64,000 nucleotides of DNA from Macrococcus hajekii (GTDB lineage Bacteria; Bacillota; Bacilli; Staphylococcales; Staphylococcaceae), in assembly GCF_004359505.1 (NCBI RefSeq), contig NZ_SCWE01000003.1, positions 62,001 to 126,000 of the forward strand, in the 5' to 3' direction. The notes beneath the pieces were generated by a model. The model ran no database searches. It saw only the letters and a program-made list of their open reading frames with translations, and was not told the origin of the DNA. How positions within the stretch are numbered: position 1 is the stretch's first letter; each line of letters begins with the position of its first letter. Below, in pieces: positions 1 to 8,199 of the stretch. A program made the position numbers and the translations under genes.

Positions 1-396
1 TCCGTCATATTCAATGCACCAAGGAAATTACTCTTACCCTGCGGAATAGTAGGCGCAGTCGGCTGGATTGTCTATTATGTCTTAAATACTTATGACATAT
101 CAGCCGTCACCGCTTCTTTTGCAGGTGCTCTTTGTCTAGGGATCACTGCCCATTTAATGAGCAGATACTACAAGCAGCCGGTCATCATATTTTATGTGGC
201 TGGCATCATCCCGCTCGTTCCAGGCGGCATGGCTTATGATGCGACTAAGAACTTGATTATCAATGACTACCCTACTGCATTGCAGAACGGAGTTAAAGTC
301 ACTTTAATTTCAGGCGCCATCGCTTTCGGCTTGATTTTCGCTGAGATGATCTTCCACTCTTTCTTCAGAACGAGAAAATATTTCCGTCGCAGATAA
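1..396 (+). CDS. Threonine/serine exporter family protein, small subunit (3' part only)
   Basis: The frame is open from the first base of the window, so the true start lies upstream and only about 131 C-terminal residues are visible. The product is a hydrophobic membrane protein with several helices. It contains an [12 protein letters not shown] stretch, which is typical of the short YjjB-like half of ThrE-type exporters (DUF3815). These pair with a larger ThrE half, usually encoded next door, to export threonine or serine. The partner would lie outside the window to the left. It ends 41 bases before pepT on the same strand. Family assignment is from motif recognition; substrate is inferred. 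Confidence 0.8.
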   Translation, partial: SVIFNAPRKLLLPCGIVGAVGWIVYYVLNTYDISAVTASFAGALCLGITAHLMSRYYKQPVIIFYVAGIIPLVPGGMAYDATKNLIINDYPTALQNGVKVTLISGAIAFGLIFAEMIFHSFFRTRKYFRRR

Positions 397-437
397 AGTT
401 CGTTATAATAAACTTAATTACTGGGGAGGGATATGAA

Positions 438-1661
438 ATGAAACAAGCATTAATCGATCGTTTAAGCCGTTATGTTCAAATCGATACACAGTCAGACGCG
501 AACAGCGAAACGATACCATCTACACAGAAGCAATGGGACTTACTACGCTTACTTGAGCAAGAAATTAAAGCGCTTGAACTTGAAGTTTCAATTGATGATA
601 AAGGTTATTTAATGGCTACACTTCCGTCTAACACAGATAAGGAAGTGCCTGTGCTGGGTCTTTTGGCACACGTCGATACTGCGACAGACTTTACAGGTAC
701 AAATGTCAATCCGCAGATCATTGACTCATATAATGGTGAGGATATCACACTGAAGAATGGACTCGTTATCTCCAAAGATAAATTTCCTGAACTGTCGCTT
801 TATAAAGGTCATACATTAATGACAACGGATGGCACTACATTACTTGGTGCTGATAATAAGGCGGGTATCACTGAAATTATGGAGACCATCATCTACCTGC
901 AGCAGCATCCTGACATTAAACACGGTGAAATCCGCTTTGCCTTTACACCTGATGAGGAAATCGGTCGTGGCCCTCATCACTTTGACACTGAACGTTTCGG
1001 TGCACAATTCGCCTATACAATAGATGGCGGCAGACGAGGCGAACTACAATATGAAAGTTTTAATGCCGCTGAAGTGGTTGTTAAACTTAAAGGTATCAAT
1101 GTTCATCCCGGCTCTGCTAAAGATAAAATGGTTAATGCTCAGTCACTTGCGATGCAGTTTCATCAGCAACTACCATCTCAGGAAGTGCCAGAGCAGACTG
1201 AAAACTATGAAGGCTTCTATCACCTGACTGAAATGAATGGTTCTGTTGAAGAATCAAAACTTGTCTATATTATTCGGGATCATGATAAGAAAAAATTTGA
1301 GTCACGTAAGGAAACGATGAAAAAAATAGCTGCTGATCTTATCGAACAATACGGTGAACAAGCTGTTGAACTGAAAATCAAAGACCAATATTTCAATATG
1401 GGAGAGAAAATCAAGCCCTACCCAGAACTGACTGACATTCCTCTCGAAGTGATGAAAGACTTAGGTATTAAGCCGATTGTTGAACCTATACGAGGCGGAA
1501 CGGACGGCTCTCAGCTCTCATATATGGGATTACCTACCCCTAACCTATTCACAGGAGCTGAGAATTTCCATGGTCCTTATGAATATGTTTCGATTGATGA
1601 TATGGAAAAATCTGTATATCATATCGTAGGTATAATTAAAAAGTTTGAAGAACGAGCATAA
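438..1661 (+). CDS. pepT: Peptidase T (tripeptide aminopeptidase)
   Basis: Cytosolic M20B zinc peptidase that removes the N-terminal residue from tripeptides in the last step of peptide use. The 407 residues are full length for the family. Metal-site residues are in order: H78 and D80 in HVDTATD, D139 in LLGADNKAG, the catalytic E173 with E174 in PDEEIGRG, D196 in TIDGG and H378 in NFHGPYEY. The ATG follows a strong GGGGAGGG site. A TATAAT box at 404-409 lies just upstream, so it probably has its own promoter. A bidirectional terminator follows. It fits with the two POT peptide importers further along the window. Confidence 0.96.
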   Translation: MKQALIDRLSRYVQIDTQSDANSETIPSTQKQWDLLRLLEQEIKALELEVSIDDKGYLMATLPSNTDKEVPVLGLLAHVDTATDFTGTNVNPQIIDSYNGEDITLKNGLVISKDKFPELSLYKGHTLMTTDGTTLLGADNKAGITEIMETIIYLQQHPDIKHGEIRFAFTPDEEIGRGPHHFDTERFGAQFAYTIDGGRRGELQYESFNAAEVVVKLKGINVHPGSAKDKMVNAQSLAMQFHQQLPSQEVPEQTENYEGFYHLTEMNGSVEESKLVYIIRDHDKKKFESRKETMKKIAADLIEQYGEQAVELKIKDQYFNMGEKIKPYPELTDIPLEVMKDLGIKPIVEPIRGGTDGSQLSYMGLPTPNLFTGAENFHGPYEYVSIDDMEKSVYHIVGIIKKFEERA

Positions 1662-1667
1662 ATGATA

Positions 1668-1710
1668 AAAAAGACTGAGCAGAGAAATATTTTCTCAACT
1701 CAGTCTTTTT
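1668..1710. terminator. Bidirectional intrinsic terminator between pepT and the glycerate-kinase-like gene
   Basis: Twelve-base arms AAAAAGACTGAG (1668-1679) and CTCAGTCTTTTT (1699-1710) are perfectly complementary. A second small hairpin, GAGAAA/TTTCTC, sits in the loop. Both strands end in a T run, so it serves the two convergent genes. Confidence 0.9.
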
Positions 1711-2777
1711 TATTTTGCCATCTTTAATAGTGTCTGCACACTATTCAGTAGCTGTACGCCGATATCCATCACTTCTACATCACCGGTTAAATTCGGATAA
1801 ATATTCAGATAGTAAACTGATTCATTAGCTGGAGCTGTCTGCTGTCCAGCCGCTAAATAAATATAGCGTTTATCCGAAGTCACCTGCTCAGTGATAGCCT
1901 GGGCCACTAAAGAAGTTGCCATCGGTGTCGCTGTTCCACCACCGTAAATAATTACATCTGCTTCTGATAACAGCTCTACAATACTCGTCTCCTCAAAAAT
2001 CATTTCTTTAGAAGAATGAGTACGTGCCTTAAAAAGCGATTCAAATAATCCTCTAAGTCCTCCAGCGTGGCCTCCTTTTTGCAGCGCCAGATGGAGTCCT
2101 GATTTTTTATATTGTTCATTTAAATACCAGATATTATTATCCAGTCTGGATTTATCTGCATCTGTCAGTGCTTCATTGACAACACTGCTGTTATTTCCAA
2201 ATAAATAGTAGTCATAATCACTAATAATATTAAATGAACTGACTGTCAGACGGTCATCCAGATGTGATAAATCAATCCGTCTCACTCGCTTGATTGACTC
2301 TGAGTCGAGCGGACCCGTCATCATGTCATCATTCAGATCAAAAAACTGTGCGCCTAATTGCTGCAGCATACCGATACCGCCATCGTATAATGCAGCTTCA
2401 CCTAAAGCGATTGTAAAGGTGCGGTAATCAAGGTCCAGCGCATGCAGAATCATTTCACCAAGACCATAAGAAGATGTTTTCATTAAATCCCTAGTCTGAC
2501 CATATAGAGGGGTGCAGTCGATGTAGAAATGCTCGTTGACACCGGCTGCCGTGACTTGACGCATTTCCATATTCGCATCAGGAATCTGCCATCTATATTT
2601 TGTTCCTTGCTGCCATGATAAAATGCCTTCGATAAGATTTTTCTGACCATCAAATAATGGCACACTGATAATCTGTGCATCTGACCAGACAACTCTTGCA
2701 CCTTCTTCCACATAACTAGCTGCTTCAGATGAAGTCAGAATATCTTCAAACCGATCCATCGCTATTAGTATATTCAT
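1710..2777 (-). CDS. Divergent glycerate kinase family protein
   Basis: Overall layout and length (355 residues) match the GarK/GlxK-type glycerate kinases, with an N-terminal MNILIAMDRFEDILTSSEAA and a mid-protein GEAALYDGGIGMLQQLGAQ that parallels the family's ATNDGGxGML block. However the normally strict C-terminal GEGRxDxQTxxGK block reads GGGTATPMATSLVAQ here, and the N-terminal PDSFKGS block is also altered. Glycerate phosphorylation is therefore doubtful; a changed substrate or a non-enzymatic role is possible. A GGGAG site precedes the ATG. It lies 42 bases downstream of the bacilliredoxin gene on the same strand and may be co-transcribed. Confidence 0.7.
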   Translation of the reverse strand: MNILIAMDRFEDILTSSEAASYVEEGARVVWSDAQIISVPLFDGQKNLIEGILSWQQGTKYRWQIPDANMEMRQVTAAGVNEHFYIDCTPLYGQTRDLMKTSSYGLGEMILHALDLDYRTFTIALGEAALYDGGIGMLQQLGAQFFDLNDDMMTGPLDSESIKRVRRIDLSHLDDRLTVSSFNIISDYDYYLFGNNSSVVNEALTDADKSRLDNNIWYLNEQYKKSGLHLALQKGGHAGGLRGLFESLFKARTHSSKEMIFEETSIVELLSEADVIIYGGGTATPMATSLVAQAITEQVTSDKRYIYLAAGQQTAPANESVYYLNIYPNLTGDVEVMDIGVQLLNSVQTLLKMAK

Positions 2778-2819
2778 TCCAATCTCCCTTACATTAACTA
2801 ACCAGCTGTTTGCTGCACT

Positions 2820-3140
2820 CTATTCTTCTGCTGCTGACAATGAAGATACCGTGATATGATTGTGAGAATCATGCCAGACCACTTCCTGATCCACGAAATA
2901 GAATACTTGTGGTGATTCGTGGCTGATACCTGTTTTCTCAGCAATATAATTGGATAACTCTCTTGCTTCCTGTACAGTCAGATAGTATCCGTCCATATCA
3001 CGTTCATACAGAAAATTATTGTATTGGTCATAAGCATTTAATGATATGGGACATGTAAGTGAGTGTTTCATCACAAACACTTTGTCATGCTGCTGAATTG
3101 TCTGTTCGAATTGTTCTATACTGTTTAATTTAATAACCAT
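2820..3140 (-). CDS. ytxJ: Monothiol bacilliredoxin (YtxJ/BrxC family)
   Basis: A 106-residue cytosolic thioredoxin-fold protein. The motif KHSLTCPIS places the single active cysteine at C30 in a TCPIS setting, which defines the YtxJ/BrxC family. A later SPQVFYFVD segment matches the cis-proline region of thioredoxin folds. Family members remove bacillithiol from oxidised proteins in Firmicutes that make this thiol. GAGGTGG precedes the ATG at the right distance. It is transcribed divergently from the small membrane protein at 3239. Confidence 0.88.
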   Translation of the reverse strand: MVIKLNSIEQFEQTIQQHDKVFVMKHSLTCPISLNAYDQYNNFLYERDMDGYYLTVQEARELSNYIAEKTGISHESPQVFYFVDQEVVWHDSHNHITVSSLSAAEE

Positions 3141-3238
3141 TTTTCCACCTCATTATTTGGTTGTCTCATTCTTTTATTAATTACCCCACGCGCCTCTATT
3201 TAGTCATGCTATAATCTAAATAAAAAAGGAGGAGAACT

Positions 3239-3436
3239 ATGCCTAAGCAACAGCTTCCTGTTAAACGCTGGAGTATGCTTGATACAATCAATACTTGTCT
3301 GTTAATCGTCGTCTGCCTGTTTGTCATTGATTTTCAGAAAAACGCTACCTTATCCTGGGTCATTATCATTGCTTTTGCAATCTGGATCATGACTGTCATC
3401 GTGCGTAACCTATACTTATCTAAAAACCGTAAGTAG
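3239..3436 (+). CDS. Small two-helix membrane protein, unknown function
   Basis: The 65-residue product has two hydrophobic segments (about residues 14-31 and 38-58) with a basic C terminus, so it is probably a small inner-membrane protein. It has a textbook AAAGGAGGAG ribosome site and an extended -10 box (TGCTATAAT, TATAAT at 3210-3215) just upstream. A terminator follows its stop codon. These expression signals support a real gene. No family recognised. Confidence 0.7.
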   Translation: MPKQQLPVKRWSMLDTINTCLLIVVCLFVIDFQKNATLSWVIIIAFAIWIMTVIVRNLYLSKNRK

Positions 3437-3467
3437 CTTGAGGAGCTCACCGCTCTTCAAGCTTTTT
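3435..3467. terminator. Intrinsic terminator of the 65-residue membrane protein gene
   Basis: AGCTTGA (3435-3441) pairs with TCAAGCT (3457-3463), with an inner GAGC/GCTC stem, followed by a T run. It overlaps the last codons of the convergent lipoprotein gene, which ends at 3447. Confidence 0.8.
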
Positions 3468-4331
3468 CAGTGCCTGATAATATTTATCATCTACTGTTTT
3501 AATACTTTTAGCTCTCGTCAGGATACTTTGAACAGGCAGTTTTTGCAATTGTTCTTCAATTTTCATAGCATTTTTACGTTCTTTATAATAGTTAATCAGG
3601 CTATAATAAATTTCTATCTGAGCTTGACGCATATGAGAAGTGTGCAGGGCATTGATATGCATCTGATTAAGCGTTTTGATGTGACTGTTGATCATCGGAA
3701 TCAATTTATCATCAATATATCCGATACGCTGAGATGTTTCTGATGTATTCATTAATTCTTCTACTTTAGTTTTCAGCTCTTCATTGTTCCTGCTGATAAC
3801 GCTGGTCAGTTTATTATAATCATTTGTTTCTGCTGGATTTTCTGCTGCCAGTTCAGCATAATTCTCACTGGTTTCTTTATTCTTCTCAAATATTTTTGTA
3901 TAGCCTAGAATTTCGTCGTTGGACTCAATTGAATCATTGTAAAGTTTGATATACTGGTGAATATCATGAATAAAACCTTTCTTTTCATCAAAATTGCTGA
4001 TGTAAAGGTTATGTACTTCTTTGACTTCCGGATTATTCACCTGAACTTTGTTCATTTTCTTTTCGTAGACTTTCAGTTGAGGAAGTACTTTACTTTCAAT
4101 CTCTTGTTCTTTTTCCTTTAGTTTCTGTTTTTTTTGATCCGTTATCTCAGAACCTATCAACTGGTCAACTTGATCAAGCTGCAGGTCATCAATATATTGC
4201 ACTAATTTTTTCTCTTCCAATTGAACATCTTTCATCTGAGACTTATAATCATTAATATCTGATTTTAAACTAGATCCGCACGCTGTAAGCAGAACGCTTA
4301 CGAGCAGCAGCACATAGATTTTTATTTTCAT
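3447..4331 (-). CDS. Lipoprotein, EMYY-motif type (tentative)
   Basis: The start at 4331 is chosen because AAGGAG lies seven bases upstream; a longer in-frame opening to 4376 has no ribosome site and would bury the signal peptide. The 294-residue product begins MKIKIYVLLLVSVLLTACGSS, a lipoprotein signal with lipobox LTAC and lipidated C18, so it should be anchored outside the membrane. The rest is charged and mostly helical. A QIEIYYSLINYYKE segment near the C terminus resembles the EMYY-motif lipoproteins of staphylococci, which have no known function. Family name is from memory and tentative. Confidence 0.72.
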   Translation of the reverse strand: MKIKIYVLLLVSVLLTACGSSLKSDINDYKSQMKDVQLEEKKLVQYIDDLQLDQVDQLIGSEITDQKKQKLKEKEQEIESKVLPQLKVYEKKMNKVQVNNPEVKEVHNLYISNFDEKKGFIHDIHQYIKLYNDSIESNDEILGYTKIFEKNKETSENYAELAAENPAETNDYNKLTSVISRNNEELKTKVEELMNTSETSQRIGYIDDKLIPMINSHIKTLNQMHINALHTSHMRQAQIEIYYSLINYYKERKNAMKIEEQLQKLPVQSILTRAKSIKTVDDKYYQALKKLEER

Positions 4332-4406
4332 ATATCTACTCCTTGCTACAACTATTATACCTAAACAATGCATCAATATAAATACTAATTACTAGCAGAG
4401 GTTAAT

Positions 4407-4862
4407 ATGCATCCTACATTCAATGAAATACATCAACTTTTAATCAACTTACTGGACTCACCTGTAATCGATGTTATTCATGTCGGCAGTACTGTTTTTA
4501 ATGAAACAGGCGTGCTCGATGTGCTTGTCATCGTACCGAGTCTGCACGCCATGACCACGCTGGACGAAAAGCGTCTGAACCAGGCAGGATTTTACAGACT
4601 GCATCATCCCTACCACAAAAAATGTGTCTTCAGCCAGTTTAACAGTTTGACCTCACTTGACGAAAAATGCCGCCTGCTTATCGTTGAAGAGAACAGTAAA
4701 AAAGCAGCCTTATACCTTGAAAGCCAGCACATGCTCGAGCAATCCCGTGAGCTGAGAAATCAGTTTAAAGATTATAAAACCGGTATCAGCCACCTCATAA
4801 AAAAAGATTACGAATCTGCGAAGTCTGACTGGTTCAGAATGAATATCGCAAATAAGCGCTAA
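4407..4862 (+). CDS. GrpB-like protein (nucleotidyltransferase-fold, short)
   Basis: The 151-residue product contains HVGST at residues 25-29 followed by VLDVLVIV, the same layout as the HVGSTAVPGLxAKPxxD block of GrpB-type proteins (minimal nucleotidyltransferase fold). A C-terminal half rich in charged helix ends with LIKKDYESAKSDWF, also typical. The metal-binding acidic pair is reduced, with only D38 obvious. Biochemical role unknown. It lies 44 bases upstream of the murB start but murB has its own promoter box. Confidence 0.62.
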   Translation: MHPTFNEIHQLLINLLDSPVIDVIHVGSTVFNETGVLDVLVIVPSLHAMTTLDEKRLNQAGFYRLHHPYHKKCVFSQFNSLTSLDEKCRLLIVEENSKKAALYLESQHMLEQSRELRNQFKDYKTGISHLIKKDYESAKSDWFRMNIANKR

Positions 4863-4868
4863 TATTGC

Positions 4869-4898
4869 TATAATATAGTTTAAGATTGTACGAAAGGG
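4869..4898 (+). promoter_or_regulatory. murB promoter -10 box and ribosome site
   Basis: A TATAAT box at 4869-4874, preceded by TTGC as an extended -10, lies about 33 bases before the murB ATG. AAAGGG at 4893-4898 is eight bases from ATG 4907 and decides that start over the upstream in-frame TTG at 4886. Confidence 0.6.
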
Positions 4899-4906
4899 CG
4901 AACTCC

Positions 4907-5827
4907 ATGATCGATAATAAAATACTGCAAGAATTGATGACGCTGATTCCTGGTGAATTGATTAAAGTCAATGAACCGCTGAAAAAATATACTTATACAG
5001 AAACAGGTGGTAACGCCGACTGCTATATTTCACCGAGACGTTACGAAGAAGTCAGTGCGGTGATGAAATTTGCTAAAACACATCATATTCCTGTGACCTT
5101 TCTCGGCAATGGTTCTAATATCATCATTCGAGATGGTGGCATAAGAGGTATTGTTATTAGTCTACTTAACTTTACAGATGTGATGGTAGAATATGATCAG
5201 ATTACCGCGGGAAGCGGTGCTGCTATTATAGAAGTCTCCCGCGTTGCACGCGACCATCACCTGACCGGTCTGGAATTTGCCTGTGGTATTCCTGGCTCGA
5301 TCGGTGGCGCTGTCTATATGAACGCAGGTGCCTATGGCGGCGAAGTCAAAGACTGTATCGACCATGCTAAAGTGGTCAATGAAGAAGGCGATATTCTTGT
5401 ATTATCTAAAGATGAGCTTGAGCTTGACTATCGCACAAGTTCCATTCAAAGTCAGCATCTTGTTGTGCTAGAAGCTACTTTTAATCTTGAACGCGGCGAT
5501 ATTACTGTTATTCAGGCAAAGATGGATGATTTGACTCAGCGACGTGAAGATAAGCAGCCTTTGGAATATCCTTCATGTGGCAGTGTTTTCAGACGTCCTC
5601 CAGGTCATTTTGCCGGACAGCTGATTCAGGAAGCGGGACTTCAAGGCCATAGAATTGGTGGCGTCGAAGTCTCCAAAAAACATGCAGGCTTCATTGTTAA
5701 TGTTGATAACGGGACAGCAACAGATTACGAAGAGATGATTGCTCATGTCAGAAAAACGGTACTGCAGCATGCAGGAGTGGAGCTACAGCCTGAAGTCAGA
5801 ATTATAGGAGAAAAAACAGCGGACTAG
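4907..5827 (+). CDS. murB: UDP-N-acetylenolpyruvoylglucosamine reductase
   Basis: Cytosolic FAD enzyme that reduces UDP-GlcNAc-enolpyruvate to UDP-MurNAc, the second committed step of peptidoglycan precursor synthesis. The start at 4907 gives 306 residues, the normal size. FAD-domain blocks are clear: GNGSN at 68-72 and [10 protein letters not shown] at 127-136, then NAGAYGGEV. The catalytic serine is S226 in [11 protein letters not shown] and the acid is E296 in QPEVRIIG. It lacks the extra loop of type I enzymes, so it is type II as in staphylococci. It ends inside a strong terminator that separates it from the two-component genes. Confidence 0.96.
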   Translation: MIDNKILQELMTLIPGELIKVNEPLKKYTYTETGGNADCYISPRRYEEVSAVMKFAKTHHIPVTFLGNGSNIIIRDGGIRGIVISLLNFTDVMVEYDQITAGSGAAIIEVSRVARDHHLTGLEFACGIPGSIGGAVYMNAGAYGGEVKDCIDHAKVVNEEGDILVLSKDELELDYRTSSIQSQHLVVLEATFNLERGDITVIQAKMDDLTQRREDKQPLEYPSCGSVFRRPPGHFAGQLIQEAGLQGHRIGGVEVSKKHAGFIVNVDNGTATDYEEMIAHVRKTVLQHAGVELQPEVRIIGEKTAD

Positions 5828-5840
5828 TCTGCTGTTTTTT
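5813..5840 (+). terminator. murB terminator
   Basis: AAAACAGCGGAC pairs with GTCTGCTGTTTT around a TA loop (one G-T pair), followed by T residues. The left arm overlaps the end of murB. Confidence 0.88.
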
Positions 5841-5855
5841 CATTAGGTAAATAAG

Positions 5856-6512
5856 ATGAATCTATTATTGATCGAAGATGACTTGCGCTTAGGAAAAATG
5901 ACAAAATTGCTGCTGGAGAAGATAAATCATCATGTCAGCTGACAGACTGACGGCATAACCGGTCTGGATTATGCTCAGTACGCCTCACCCGATGTGATTC
6001 TCATCGACTGGATGCTGCCTGGTCTGTCGGGCATCGAAATCGTCAGCGCTTTACGTGAGACACAGATAGATACACCTATCATTCTCCTGACGGCCAAAGG
6101 AGAAATAGAAGATAAACTGACAGCTTTTTCTTTAGGTGCAGATGATTATATGGTGAAGCCCTTTGATATTGATGAGCTTAACATGCGGATATTAGCGCTC
6201 AACAGACGAGCAGAAAAACGACTTGTCTCCCGTCTCACTTTCTCTGAATTAACGCTGCAACCTGAAAAGGGTACTGTTACATTGGATGACCACCCTCTTG
6301 CTCTGACCAAGAAGGAATATCTACTGCTGGAACTACTGATGCATCACTCAGATGGTGTTGTTTCAAAAGACCTTATTCTTGATAAAGTATGGGATATCGA
6401 TGATGATGTCAGTCAGAATGCTGTGGAGGCATTAATCGGTCGACTACGTAAAAAAATAACACCTATTACCATTCGCTCAATCCGGAATATGGGGTATCAG
6501 CTCAGTGACTAA
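5856..6512 (+). pseudogene. OmpR-family response regulator interrupted by an in-frame TGA
   Basis: Reading from ATG 5856 gives MNLLLIEDDLRLGKM and so on, an intact receiver start with acidic pair D8/D9, then a TGA at 5940-5942 (codon 29). The same frame continues without another defect: phosphoacceptor D51 in LIDWMLPG, T79 in LLTAKG, K101 in VKPFD, and a full winged-helix DNA-binding domain ending NMGYQLSD. The whole frame is 218 residues, normal for the family. Related regulators often have tryptophan at this point (xVDWxxDG), so a single TGG-to-TGA change is the simplest cause. An internal restart such as GTG 5994 would lose the acidic pair. Sequencing error or readthrough cannot be excluded. 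Confidence 0.85.
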
Positions 6513-7695
6513 GGAACTAAAAAAACTTTTCATTACTTTCTCAGCTGCTATATTTCTGTTATTACTTTCTTTTTCCGCCATCGCATATTTCAGTCTGGCC
6601 TCAAGCATCCAGTATCAGCAGCGACTTGAATCCAGTCAAAAAATCAAAGAAGAACAGCAGGAGCATTTCATCGCTACAGCTGATGGACTCAAGCTTTCTT
6701 TAAAGGAATCACAATCTGATGAAGAAGAACCTGTTATTTACTTCATTACAAATGAAAAAAACATGATTAAATCATCAAATTACGGCAGTGCTATTATTGA
6801 TGAAGTTTATCAGCAGATTAAACCAAACACAAAGGTCAATCATCAGCACTTATCTCTTAACAATAAACATTTCACTGTTGCAGCCAATGAAGTCAGAACG
6901 GCTCATGAAGTATACTGGATTTATACCATTCATGATTCTACTGAAGCCTATCACGGTCTCAAGCAATTAAGAGTCACATTGATCAGTCTGATATTGATAT
7001 ACGTTTTACTTATCGGTTTACTTGCCTACTTGTTTGCCAGACGGGCTATCAGACCTTATGAAGAAAGTATTGAACGAGAGCGTCAGTTCATCCAGGATGC
7101 TACTCATGAATTAAAGACACCCCTCGCTGTCATATACTCGGCAACTGATATCATTAAATTATTTGATTCCGACCGCTTATCACATGAAAGTACAGATGCA
7201 CTCTCCGATTTAAGAACAGAAATTCAGGATATGAATCTTCTGGTAACCGATTTAACCCAGCTATCCAGACGCCCGGTACTTGAAAGTGTTAATTTATCGG
7301 CTATTGCAGAGGACGCAGCGAGAAAACTATCCATTCATTCGAGAATAAAAAAGGATATTAAAGTGAATGGAGATGAACAATCTTTAAAAAGAATGATCTA
7401 TATTCTAGTGGATAATGCCAGAAAATATAATCACGATAGTGTCAAAATAGCACTTTCACTCTCCTCAACTGAACAGATGGCAGAACTGACTGTGAGAGAT
7501 AATGGAGCTGGCGTGGCAGAAGAGGACCTGCCTTTTATTTTCGATCGTTTTTATCGTTCCAGCGGACAGCAGCATATTAAAGGTTCTGGTATTGGTCTGT
7601 CGCTTCTGAAGAATATAGTAGAAGCTCATAGTGGACAGTATGAAGCTTATAACGATGACGGATTTGTTGTAAAAATAAAACTGCCAAAACGTTAA
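6505..7695 (+). CDS. Two-component sensor histidine kinase
   Basis: GTG start overlapping the regulator end by eight bases. The 396-residue protein has transmembrane helices at about 8-30 and 157-178 flanking an extracellular sensor of about 125 residues with no obvious ligand motif. Then come the H box with phosphorylated H201 in DATHELKTPLAV, the N box N304 in LVDNARKYNH, the G1 box at 332-336 (DNGAG) and the G2 box GSGIGLSL near 360-367. All catalytic parts are intact even though its partner regulator has a stop codon. Signal unknown; the neighbouring cation-efflux genes suggest metal or envelope stress, which is inference. Confidence 0.93.
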   Translation: MTKELKKLFITFSAAIFLLLLSFSAIAYFSLASSIQYQQRLESSQKIKEEQQEHFIATADGLKLSLKESQSDEEEPVIYFITNEKNMIKSSNYGSAIIDEVYQQIKPNTKVNHQHLSLNNKHFTVAANEVRTAHEVYWIYTIHDSTEAYHGLKQLRVTLISLILIYVLLIGLLAYLFARRAIRPYEESIERERQFIQDATHELKTPLAVIYSATDIIKLFDSDRLSHESTDALSDLRTEIQDMNLLVTDLTQLSRRPVLESVNLSAIAEDAARKLSIHSRIKKDIKVNGDEQSLKRMIYILVDNARKYNHDSVKIALSLSSTEQMAELTVRDNGAGVAEEDLPFIFDRFYRSSGQQHIKGSGIGLSLLKNIVEAHSGQYEAYNDDGFVVKIKLPKR

Positions 7696-7696
7696 T

Positions 7697-7729
7697 TTAT
7701 CAGTTTATTATCAGTTTGAAGTGTTATCT
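7697..7729 (+). promoter_or_regulatory. Direct repeat with 11-bp period overlapping a promoter
   Basis: TTATCAGTTT occurs at 7697-7706 and again at 7708-7717, an exact 10-base tandem repeat with 11-bp spacing. A possible -10 box TTATCT follows at 7724-7729. Direct repeats at one helical turn are the usual binding sites of OmpR-family regulators. It lies immediately after the sensor kinase gene and before the DUF2231/efflux pair. Confidence 0.55.
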
Positions 7730-7750
7730 TTTCAATATCAAATTGAAAAG
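7728..7750. repeat. Perfect 9-bp inverted repeat in the leader of the DUF2231/efflux operon
   Basis: CTTTTCAAT (7728-7736) and ATTGAAAAG (7742-7750) are exact reverse complements with a five-base spacer. It lies between the putative -10 box and the AAGAGG ribosome site, which overlaps the right arm. It could be a repressor operator or an RNA hairpin that covers the ribosome site. Confidence 0.6.
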
Positions 7751-7762
7751 AGGTTATTATAT

Positions 7763-8197
7763 ATGCCATTACATCCATTAATTGTTCACTTCCCAATCGC
7801 TTTATTAATACTCGGCACGCTAATCGAACTTGCTTCATTAAAATATAGAGAGCAGTTGAACATGACTGGTACTGTATTACTCATCAGCGGTGTTATAACG
7901 GGTGTTATCTCGTATATGACAGGTGACAGTGCAGAACGCTTTGCTGAGATGCATTTCGGTAATATTGAAGCTGTGGTTCATCAGCATAAACAAATGGCTC
8001 TTGGTGCTATGTTCTTATTCGGTGCAGCTGCTGCTTTAAAATTATTAACACATTTCACTCTAAGATATAGAAAAGAACTTCTGATTGTTGTCTTAATACT
8101 TTCTATTTTAGGAAGTGGTTTCCTCGCCTATACTGGACACCTTGGAGGACAAATCGTATATCAGAACAATAAAATAACAAATATACAAGGAGAATAA
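7763..8197 (+). CDS. DUF2231 membrane protein
   Basis: ATG 7763 is chosen because it gives MPLHPLIVHFPIALLILG, the characteristic opening of DUF2231 proteins, and has AAGAGG about ten bases upstream; an in-frame GTG at 7721 is less likely. The 144-residue product has four hydrophobic segments. Family members sit in the cytoplasmic membrane, often beside metal or redox genes; the conserved histidines in HPLIVHFP are candidate heme or metal ligands. It ends two bases before the cation efflux gene, so the two form one operon. Confidence 0.85.
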   Translation: MPLHPLIVHFPIALLILGTLIELASLKYREQLNMTGTVLLISGVITGVISYMTGDSAERFAEMHFGNIEAVVHQHKQMALGAMFLFGAAAALKLLTHFTLRYRKELLIVVLILSILGSGFLAYTGHLGGQIVYQNNKITNIQGE

Positions 8198-8199
8198 AG

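Noticed and set aside
3438-3743. Plus-strand frame of 101 codons after the small membrane protein
   Set aside because: Antisense of the lipoprotein gene, starting inside the terminator hairpin; composition is that of a shadow frame.
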